Source: Notospermus geniculatus (taxonomy: Eukaryota > Nemertea > Pilidiophora > Heteronemertea > Lineidae). Taken from it: 64,000 nucleotides of DNA. Position 1 is the stretch's first letter, and the number at the start of each line of letters is the position of its first letter. Under the pieces are notes generated by a model. The model was not told the DNA's origin, did not search any database, and saw only the letters and a list, made by a program, of their open reading frames with translations. Shown here piece by piece: positions 58,001-64,000 of this stretch. Where the stretch lies: assembly GCA_002633025.1 (NCBI GenBank), contig NMRB01000334.1, positions 234,247 through 298,246 of the forward strand, written 5' to 3'. Made by a program: the position numbers and the translations under genes.

Positions 58001-61000
58001 GTTAACGTTTATCGTTTGATTTCTAAACCTCCCAAATTTCTACTTACTGACGGCCCCTTTCGGTGTGTACTTTCCAAACTCATGGAGGCACCGCAGGTTG
58101 TCACTGCCGGACCAGGTACCGTCCTTCTGACAGGTTCTCTGCATATCCTCGGCCTTGTAGCCACATTCTGCACTACACTTGTACGTGACTCTATCACCAA
58201 CTTTAGTTCCAGTGTGTGTCTTCTTGGCCCACTTGATATCTGGAGGCACTTTGCACTGTATTGCTAAAAAACGAACGTTACAGTCGTTACGTATTTATCT
58301 CAGATACTGCTCGTCCGTTTTGGTGAAATTGTCGCAGTAGTTTCAAACCTTTTCCCTTCCATCACACTCATCCTGAGAACATCAGGGGTTCTTAGCGCTC
58401 GGTCCTTCGTCACCTAAGAACCCCTGATGTTCTCAGGATGATCACACTGGTTAGCATACCTTTGCAGACGATTGCAGATCCCGTCCACTGCCCCGCTTTA
58501 CAAGTCCGGCTCTCACTTCCACTTTCTCTCTTGAATCCATCTTTACATTCAAATTTGATAGTGGTTCCTGGGTCGAGTTTGTTGATATTCGAAGGTGTTT
58601 TGGCATTTTGAGGCACGCTCAACTGCTTGCATTTCCTCTCTGTCGATGATCAAAAACAGTGTGAAAGCATGATTCGCAGAGAGAAAAATTCTCGGTGTTG
58701 GATAAGAGTACGACTCTCTTGAAATATGGATAATTCTTTGGTATCATATTCAGCCGGCAAAGCTTGTGCAGTCATACCGTAGTAATTCTTGGCACCGCAA
58801 AGTTCACAGAAAAAAAAAATCAACTCGAGTGGAGACTCAAAGTCTCACTTTAGGGACAAAATGGTTCGAAATACTTTTTGACTCAAAATGAAACAGAAAA
58901 TATTTCGGCCCGAGACAATGACACCTCGTTCCGAGAGAAAATATTTCGGGTTGAGATACTGACAGTCTCGATCTGAGAGAAAATATTTTAGGCCCAGATG
59001 TCATTGTCTCGCGCCGAAATATTTTCTGTTTCGTTTTGAGTCAAAAAGTGTTTCGAACCATTTTGTCCCTAAAGTGAGACTCTGAGTCTCCACTCGAGTT
59101 GATTTTTTTTNACGGTAAACGTAAACTTTACGACAACGTTATTTTTCATACTACCAATTTTATACTGCATTTTCGGTACAAAAATAACGTTGTCGTTAAC
59201 GTTAACGTTTATCGTTTGATTTCTAAACCTCCCAAATTTCTACTTACTGATGGCCCCTTTCGGTGTGTACTTTCCAAACTCATGGAGGCACCGCAGGTTG
59301 TCACTGCCGGACCAGGTACCGTCCTTCTGACAGGTTCTCTTCATATCCTCGGCCTTGTAGCCACATTCTACACTACACTTGTACGTGACTCTATCACCGA
59401 CTTTAGTTCCAGTGTATGTCTTCTTGGCCCACTTGATATCTGGAGGCACTTTGCACTGTATTGCTAAAAACGAACGTTACAGTCCGTCGTTACGTATTTA
59501 TCTCAGATACTGCTCGTCCTTTTTGGTGAAATTGTCGCAGTAGTTTCAAACCTTTTCCCTTCCATCACACTCATCCTGAGAACACCAGGGGTTCTTAGCG
59601 CTCGCTCCTTCGTCACCGGTGACGAAGGAGCTCACCGGTGACGAAGGAGCGAGCGCTAAGAACCCCTGATGTTCTCAGGATGATCACACTGGTTAGCATA
59701 CCTTTGCAGACAATTGCAGATCCCGTCCACTGCCCCGCTTTACAAGTCCGGCTCTCACTTCCACTTTCTCTCTTGAATCCATCTTTACATTCAAATTTGA
59801 TAGTGGTTCCTGGGTCGAGTTTGTTGATATTCGAAGGTGTTTTGGCATTTTGAGGCACGCTCAACTGCTTGCATTTCTTCAGAATCTCTATCGATGATCA
59901 AAAACAGTGTGAAAGCATGATTCGCAGAGGGAAAAATTCTCGGTGTTGGATAAGAGTACGACTCTCTAGAAATGTGGATAATTCTTTGGTATACATGTAT
60001 TCAGCCGGCAAAGCTTGTGCAGTCATACCGTAGTAATTCTTGGCACCGCACAGTTTGGCAAAAGCATTCAATACTGACACTACTTATCAGAAACCTACTT
60101 TGACAAACAATAGCTGTCCCTGTCCATGTCCCCTTCGCACATTTTCGTCTGTCACTACCACTGACCTTCGTAAAACCATCCTTACATTGGAAAGCTATCG
60201 TCGTCCCGGCCACGGATGTTGCTATGTTCGATGGTTGCTTAGCATTTGCCGGAACGGTCAGGCGTATGCAGTCCTTTTCTACCAATGATAAATTCAATTA
60301 CAATTATTGAAAAGCCTTCGCAGTGAATCCCATCTTCATAAAACAATCATAAAAGAAGAGAAAAGCAAAATTACCTTTGCAGACAATAGGGGACCCGGTC
60401 CATTGGCCAGCTTTGCATGTACGGCTGTCGTCTCCGTCCCTCTTCTTGTACCCGTCATTACACTCGAACTTGATCGTCGTACCGGCTGCTACCGATGCGA
60501 TGTTCGTTGGTCTTTTGGCGTTGGCCGGGACAGAGAGATGGGAACATTGCGTGGCTGTAGAAAATAGATAAAAACGTTCATCGGTGATAGATAGATCAGT
60601 ACTGCGAACAGTGACCGCTTTTTAGCTCACCTGTGAGCTATAGTCGTCACGCAGTGTCCGTCGTCGTCGTCCGTTAGCAGGGCATGTTTCGTAATCGCTG
60701 GGCCAGATTGGCACCAAACTCGGTACATATGTGTCTTTAGGTCAGATGACACCAAATACCAAGTTTCGGTCCGGTCTGATTCCTGGCTTGGCCACCAGGG
60801 GGGATGAACCGAAAACCTTTAAAGTACAGTTTCGCCTTAAAGGGAGACATGCGATAAATATTGCCCGGCGGGCACAAGTTGTCTGAGTTGTAGCGCCGTC
60901 TGTTAATACACGGTGACACTACGCTATATCACAGGCCCCTGTAGAGCTATTAGTGAGCTTAGCACACGTATCTAACCGAAAAACACTAGTTTGTAAAAAA

Positions 61001-63872
61001 CACACCCCGAGCTCACGAATTTATGAGCTCATGGTGTGTTAATTTTTAATTTAATTTATTTTATTTATGGACACAGACACTGAATAAGCTTACAGTAAAT
61101 GAATGGTTAAAATAACGAAAGTATTACATAAAACAAACAATAAAACATTCATTGCACAATAAGCTAGCCGGTGTCCAAAGGGCTAACCCAGCACCATATT
61201 AAGGCAGTTGAGGGCGCCCAAGTAGTAAACTCTTTAAATAACACGTTTTAGATACGTGTTGTGTTTTTTAGATACGTTTGGTTAGAAAGGTGTTCGAAAC
61301 TCACTGATAGCTCTACAGGCGCCTGTGATATAGCGTAGTGTCACCATGTATTAACAGACGGCGCTACAACTCAGACAACTTGTGCCCGCCGGGCAATATT
61401 TTTCGCATGTCTCCCTTTAACCGTTGATCGGATCATCACCATTACATTTTAGTTCTTTCTCCGGGCATCAAATGGGGACTAGGGCCTATACCATACGATG
61501 CTCACCTGTACATTTGAAGGGTGTCCCACTCCACTTCTGGTCAGATTGGCAGGTTCTGCTCTTGCTACCGGAGGAATGTTTAAATCCCGTTTTGCATGCG
61601 AATTTCAGGATGGAATTTATGGTGTTGGTGATCGGGTTGGTGGTGATGATGCCGCCTTTCGGAACAGCCATGGTCGGACAGCGGAGAGCTAGAAAAATGT
61701 TCATATGTATTTTATTAGAAGATGGTCACCGCGTTACGAGAAATGATCATATTGTTAAGCAAATGTCCGGGTCCTTATTACCAAGAATATACATGCACAA
61801 GTACCAAGAATGTGAACTCCGATCTGTGTGCCAAAAAGTGAGTTTAGTAAATTGCCTCTGGTGACCCTGTAACCGAATGGATCTTAATTTGTGAAGGATT
61901 ACTGTGTAGAGAAGATCATTACGAACAAAATGACACCTCCCATGCATAGCTATATGCACTCAGAAATAACCGACCTACAAAGCATTTTTGAATGGAGCAT
62001 ATTTTCGACAAATTGGCGGATATTATAATTGATCTCAGAGTTGGGCACTCTGACCTATACACAACAAATCCATGGTTTCACCACTAAAATAAAAAAAAAA
62101 TGAATGCTAGTAATTTGTCTGTAACTTTACATAATTGGTGATATTCTAAATAATTCAATTCAATATTTTTCGCATGTCTCCCTTTAATTAGAAGGCCTTT
62201 AATTACCGTACGCCCTCTATTATCAGAAAAAGTAACTTGATACCCACCATTTTGCCTCATTACTAGTTATACATTCTTGGTACTTATATATTCTTGTTAT
62301 TACCTGAGCATTCGATATCCTTCCCAGTCCACTGTGAATTATCATTACATTTCCTTGTCGTGTCCCCACTTGTCTTGTAAAAACCTTTCTTACAGGCGAA
62401 GGTCATCGTTTCACCGGGCCGGTAGCTTGATTTTGTGGTCGACGTTGCAATTGCGTTGGAGGATGAACTCAGCTTTATAGGTGTGCATCCAGGAACTGTA
62501 ATTCAAATGGTATCAGGACAGCGATGATGAAGGGCCGATCGAAGTGTCCGAATAAAAATTTCAGCTCCTCGAAAGACGTTACTATTTTTCTGTTTCACAT
62601 TACATGTACAGTATTACAATACATGTACATGTATCTCTTCCTAACGAAGCCACTCCGTTTTGGTGGCCAGTATCAGGCCTTGCCGTTTGACGGGCGCGAT
62701 TTTGCATGCACCTCGCAAACAATAGAATTTCTATTGTTTGCGAGGTGCATGCAAAATCGCGCCCGTCAAATGGCAAGGCCTGCAGTATGCACCCCCTAGA
62801 ATGTAAAAAACTCCAACTTACGTCCTGTGTCTCCGATCTTCTTTGCCTGCTGCAGAAATTTTGCCTCGTTGTTCTTTTGCTCCGTCAAAGGATCATCAGG
62901 CACATGTACTAGATTACCAAACTGTGGCGGGTTCGGAATCGCCTTAAATTGAAACCAGTGTTTTTCGGGTTTGATCGTATTTTGATCGTATTATTACACA
63001 ATAAAAAAAAACGATTTTAGTTCTTTTTTCTGATGGAGCTATTACATAATTACGATATTTCAAAATTATCCAAAATTTTGATGCAGAAATATGACCAACA
63101 AGATATACTTTCATGTGGAACAAACCGTGTTAAAATTGGCCCAGTAGTATTTGAAATATTCAAGGTATCAGGTGGAGATAAACTTTTGTCAAAGACTGTA
63201 CTTCGACGGGCGAACCGCAGGCCTTGATTTGTCAAGATGTACATGTACATGTACCATTGCATGTGTAATTAGTATCATAAAGGAATCAAACATAAAGTTT
63301 AACTGCGAAGGATGAACTAAATGAGGGATACACTTCATGTGTTGCCAGATGTCTCTCACTGCCTGAATTTTGGCTTTACGTAATAGGCACGAGCTTCAGC
63401 TTTTTTGTGGTGAAGGGGTACATGAACCTGTCAACTTGATGCTTTGGATTCCATTTCTGAGGATAACAGAGCTATTTTCAGCACAATTAGTGTTCCACGT
63501 GCAAATGTACGTTAGCCGATTCAATATAGGCTACACAGATGGCCCTGCGCTCTCATCATTCGTGGGGTTCTCATTAATTCAGTCATTTTTGGATCATAAG
63601 ATCAACTAGTCTGAATTCAAGAAAATTTGCAGTAAACATGCAGTAGGTCTCGCCTATCATATGGAAGAGTCAGAATGCAAATCTGTTGAGGTGTAAAGGG
63701 ATATACTGTTCACATTTATGAAATGCTAAATTTGTAAGTTGAACTTTTATGATTGATTCCTTTGTGGTAGTATTTGTCGTACCACGACAATGTAGTGCAT
63801 CGTTTACATACTTACCTGCGTCTTCGCTAGAAACATCCACGTAACAACGAACCAACAGCTATTAAACATCAT
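51772..63872 (-). CDS. Secreted CCP/sushi-Link mosaic protein, 15 exons assembled
   Basis: Minus-strand gene reconstructed from matching splice sites. Exon 1 (63816-63872) encodes a 19-residue signal peptide and exon 2 (62822-62942) a 40-codon linker. Next come eight CCP exons: 62304-62495, 61506-61688, 60375-60554, 60099-60278, 59702-59887, 59248-59463, 58460-58639 and 58048-58263. Then Link 57285-57593, CCP-like 55542-55772, Link 54115-54420, CCP-like 53541-53777, and terminal Link 51772-52079. After exon 2 every junction is phase 1, giving about 1033 aa. The third to last parts are a repeated [CCP-like + Link] module joined by a conserved F-x-x-x-TPK-x-x-VSE linker. CCP domains bind proteins or glycans in complement-like proteins; Link domains bind hyaluronan in vertebrates. 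No transmembrane segment was seen, so it is probably secreted. Two of the CCP exons are near-copies of two others and may reflect assembly (N at 59111). Confidence 0.78.
52505..53095. mobile_element. 591-bp element with CACTCTTAAAAA termini
   Basis: The left 'CACTCTTAAAAAATTCTCGT' is roughly inverted at the right ('gacaagatttttttaagagt'). A TACA direct repeat overlaps each edge (52503-52506 and 53097-53100). The duplicate sequence at 53366-53435 shows the same site without it (TACA at 53432-53435). It contains a tRNA-like sequence on the minus strand. Confidence 0.75.
52746..52822 (-). repeat. tRNA-like sequence inside the 591-bp element
   Basis: The reverse complement has A-box-like 'gagggtttaggggttatgtc' and B-box-like 'gtaggttcgaattccgccgt'. 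Probably a SINE head captured by the transposon. Confidence 0.55.
53204..53357 (-). pseudogene. Truncated duplicate of the CCP-like exon before Link 3
   Basis: Near-identical to the last two-thirds of 53541-53777 (same CNTGCSYVRKKGTPSQTTMT and donor), but cut by eight N at 53358-53365. The sequence after the N repeats 52437-52506, which points to two alleles joined head to tail. It was left out of the gene model. Confidence 0.65.
53358..53365. other. Assembly gap (8 N)
   Basis: Sequence immediately right of the gap (53366-53435) duplicates 52437-52506. Probably a scaffold join. Confidence 0.95.
53541..53777 (-). CDS. CCP-like exon before Link 3
   Basis: 237 bp, phase 1-1. TTCKLNANPKYSPVKIVTGS, then CNTGCSYV, CKADGTWSGKSLTC and NFGAYTPKNSVS. 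It has the CCP order C...C...C...WSG...C with an extra cysteine (GC after the second). Confidence 0.75.
54115..54420 (-). CDS. Link domain 2 exon
   Basis: 306 bp, phase 1-1. EDIFRVMLNGQSYTTPMSEA, then CKYCGYEHVATLREMELAWK, GYDFCTCGWVRLWDG, VGRYPITKSAANCGG and WNVYC. The AT-x-x-E, G-(Y)-D-x-C-x-x-GW, RYPI, CGG and VYC landmarks match the Link fold. Confidence 0.78.
54543..54940. mobile_element. About 398-bp inverted-repeat element in an intron
   Basis: 'aacacgaagtacgaaatacg' near 54564 is inverted at the right ('atttcgtacttcgtgtttcg' near 54904), with the match extending through 'gaggtt' outward. No coding capacity. Confidence 0.65.
55542..55772 (-). CDS. CCP-like exon before Link 2
   Basis: 231 bp, phase 1-1. 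DVKCKLTKDRKIAPTKISTG, then FACNDGCGYSG, TKTCRADGTWSGSLECVTNF, then GKRTPKNAVS joining to the EDIF of Link 2. Confidence 0.78.
55810..55998. mobile_element. About 190-bp hairpin MITE in an intron
   Basis: 'ttgccaaaatggggtcatca' near 55846 is inverted as 'gatgacctaattttggcaaa' near 55936. The outer parts ('tatgagcttcgct' and 'agcgaaactcatc') also match. Confidence 0.7.
56142..56282. mobile_element. 141-bp MITE with TAA target duplication
   Basis: 'AGCAAGGTTCATTGGCACAC' is inverted as 'GTGCGCCAATGAACCTTGCT', with TAA on each side (56139-56141 and 56283-56285). PIF/Harbinger-like. Confidence 0.82.
56285..57210. mobile_element. About 926-bp complex inverted-repeat element
   Basis: The termini 'ATGCCTGGCTTTCACTGACG' and the inverted 'GTGAAAGCCAGGCAT' match over about 45 bp. 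The interior holds two large inner palindromes (around 56400-56830 and 56930-57190) built from 'acgaat/attcgt' motifs. Several long frames on both strands come from this symmetry. It abuts the 141-bp MITE directly. Confidence 0.75.
57285..57593 (-). CDS. Link domain 1 exon
   Basis: 309 bp, acceptor cttcag, donor CGAG|gttcgt, phase 1-1. EDIFLTKLKGVNDATTKEEA, then CKACGYEDVATERELELAWQ, GYDYCSCGWVRKWDG, VGRFPINKPRCGCGG and LNVYC. It carries extra cysteine pairs beyond the four of a canonical Link domain. Confidence 0.8.
57892..58033. mobile_element. 142-bp MITE at an exon edge
   Basis: 'gggaggcttagaagtcaaac' is inverted as 'gtttgatttctaaacctccc'. It ends 15 bp from the CCP exon at 58048. Its right part is duplicated at 59112-59233 with the exon. 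Confidence 0.75.
58048..58263 (-). CDS. CCP-like exon before Link 1
   Basis: 216 bp, phase 1-1. IQCKVPPDIKWAKKTHTGTK, then YKCSAECGYKAEDMQRTCQK, DGTWSGSDNLRC, then LHEFGKYTPKGAVS joining to the EDIF of Link 1. Confidence 0.8.
58460..58639 (-). CDS. CCP exon (duplicate of 59702-59887)
   Basis: 180 bp, phase 1-1. KCKQLSVPQNAKTPSNINKL, then GTTIKFECKDGFKRESGSES, RTCKAGQWTGSAIVCK: canonical short CCP with four cysteines and a W between C3 and C4. Confidence 0.78.
58803..59110. mobile_element. About 308-bp foldback element at the edge of a duplicated block
   Basis: The left arm ('atcaactcgagtggagactc', about 100 bp) is inverted at 59000-59105 ('gagtctccactcgagttgat'). It sits between the two copies of the CCP-exon block and ends at a single N (59111). 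Confidence 0.75.
59248..59463 (-). CDS. CCP-like exon, duplicate of 58048-58263
   Basis: 216 bp, phase 1-1, only a few residues different (KCSVECGYKAEDMKRTC against KCSAECGYKAEDMQRTC). In the full model it joins the next CCP instead of a Link domain. Confidence 0.72.
59572..59682. repeat. 111-bp near-perfect palindrome in an intron
   Basis: Arms of about 51 bp ('catcctgagaacaccagggg' and onward, inverted at 59632-59682) around a short spacer. The duplicate block has a shorter version at 58369-58440. Confidence 0.85.
59702..59887 (-). CDS. CCP exon
   Basis: 186 bp, phase 1-1. Same domain as 58460-58639 with a slightly longer start (EILKKCKQLSVPQNAK). Confidence 0.76.
60099..60278 (-). CDS. 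CCP exon
   Basis: 180 bp, phase 1-1. KDCIRLTVPANAKQPSNIAT, then GTTIAFQCKDGFTKVSGSDR, RKCAKGTWTGTAIVCQ. Confidence 0.8.
60375..60554 (-). CDS. CCP exon
   Basis: 180 bp, phase 1-1, no ATG inside. TQCSHLSVPANAKRPTNIAS, then GTTIKFECNDGYKKRDGDDS, RTCKAGQWTGSPIVCK. Confidence 0.8.
60838..61420. mobile_element. 583-bp foldback element with TTAAAGGG termini
   Basis: 'TTAAAGGGAGACATGCGATA' is inverted at the right ('TTTTCGCATGTCTCCCTTTA'), with arms of about 140 bp matching through 'tgcccggcgggcacaa' and 'acggtgacactacgctatat'. A stray terminus of the same family lies at 62160-62191. Confidence 0.8.
61506..61688 (-). CDS. CCP exon
   Basis: 183 bp, phase 1-1. LRCPTMAVPKGGIITTNPIT, then LKFACKTGFKHSSGSKSRTC, QSDQKWSGTPFKC. 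Confidence 0.8.
62304..62495 (-). CDS. CCP exon (first CCP)
   Basis: 192 bp, phase 1-1. PGCTPIKLSSSSNAIATSTT, then GETMTFACKKGFYKTSGDTT, RKCNDNSQWTGKDIEC. Confidence 0.8.
62675..62782. repeat. 108-bp near-perfect palindrome in an intron
   Basis: Arms of about 52 bp ('gacgggcgcgattttgcatg' and onward) around a centre 'aatttct', with a single mismatch seen. It lies between exon 2 and the first CCP exon. Confidence 0.88.
62822..62942 (-). CDS. Exon 2: linker after the signal peptide
   Basis: 121 bp, enters phase 0 and leaves phase 1 (GGAC|gtaagt). Encodes AIPNPPQFGNLVHVPDDPLT, then EQKNNEAKFLQQAKKIGDTG, hydrophilic with a probable short helix. Confidence 0.65.
63276..63766 (-). mobile_element. 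491-bp hAT-like non-autonomous transposon, copy 2, in intron 1
   Basis: Full-length relative of 43658-44147 in inverted orientation. The termini CATAAAGG and CCTTTGTG are flanked by TTAGTAT and GTAGTAT (6 of 7 bases match). Confidence 0.82.
63816..63872 (-). CDS. Exon 1: signal peptide
   Basis: 57 bp, ATG at 63872 down to donor CAG|gtaagt, phase 0. Encodes MMFNSCWFVVTWMFLAKTQ, a hydrophobic core with a small residue near the end, as expected for secretion. The promoter would lie at 63873-64000; no TATA box was identified. Confidence 0.65.
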
Positions 63873-64000
63873 GGTCGCACGATGAGTGAAAAAACTTAAA
63901 ATGAATGTCTTGTGGACTGGTATGAGAGTTATATTCCTTGGATTATCAGAAAAAAATTCTCGAGATCATATAATGTGATCATCACTGATCAATATGCAAT

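Larger units (their letters stand above)
59112..60050. repeat. Duplicated two-exon block (copy of 57915-58800)
   Basis: Near-identical to 57915-58800, including two CCP exons, introns and part of a MITE. Copy number two may be real domain expansion or an assembly duplicate; the N at 59111 marks the joint. Confidence 0.8.

Noticed and set aside
58016-58267. Plus-strand frames opposite the CCP exons (also 59099-59467, 60307-60571, 61424-61864)
   Set aside because: They mirror minus-strand CCP exons that have splice sites, phases and cysteine patterns.
63670-63855. 61-codon minus frame starting MVRCYVDVSSED as the first exon of the CCP-Link gene
   Set aside because: The overlapping frame from 63872 gives a hydrophobic signal peptide ending at a good donor in phase with exon 2; this other frame does not.

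Overview
Source organism. The window is eukaryotic. It has spliced genes with GT-AG introns, a class A GPCR, microsomal CYP2-clan cytochromes P450, secreted CCP/sushi-Link mosaic exons, tRNA-derived SINEs and a very high density of short inverted-repeat (MITE/foldback) transposons. The genes, the many ACATGT/TACATGTA runs and the intron-poor P450s suggest a marine non-vertebrate deuterostome; a lancelet is my best guess, but this is inference. The sequence is a draft assembly with gaps at 25590-25747, 41454-42132 and 53358-53365 and single N at 46917 and 59111. At least two duplications abut N positions, so some copy number may be allelic or an assembly artefact.

Layout. (1) 1-16465: no protein gene recognised. 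A ~125-bp tandem repeat lies at 120-725, a GC-rich minisatellite at 2190-2900, then a direct tandem duplication (2621-9920 and 10161-16465). The two copies differ by cleanly flanked transposon insertions. (2) 16466-24711: an intronless 426-aa glycosylated single-pass membrane protein (18656-19936) with a KCNE-like transmembrane/juxtamembrane region, an intronless class A GPCR (22791-23795), and on the minus strand a frame-broken relic of a Cys-loop (nicotinic-type) receptor terminal exon (24224-24711). (3) 27330-40376: two minus-strand copies of an unrecognised PAN/apple-like gene. One has an open 335-aa terminal exon and one has a +2-bp frameshift. They flank a complete five-exon CYP2-clan P450 (34119-37358, plus strand). 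(4) 40377-50441: an orphan ORF pair, the 679-bp gap, a telomere-like array inside an inverted repeat, and a second P450 (47657-50441) with only the last three exons visible. (5) 51772-63872: one large minus-strand gene that I assembled exon by exon. It encodes a signal peptide, a short linker exon, a run of CCP domains, then three repeats of a [CCP-like + Link] module. All internal introns after exon 2 are phase 1, so exons can be duplicated without breaking frame.

How the parts relate. The P450s are a tandem pair with identical exon lengths (522, 444 and 182 bp for exons 3-5) and phase-1 junctions. Exon 4 is much more similar between them than exon 3, which suggests gene conversion. The CCP-Link gene is probably a secreted, glycan-binding or complement-like protein. 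Nothing else looks like an operon or pathway. The rest is repeat-driven: PIF/Harbinger-like (TTA/TAA target duplications), Tc1/mariner-like (TA, CAGT termini), hAT-like (7-bp duplications) and foldback elements fill introns and intergenic DNA.
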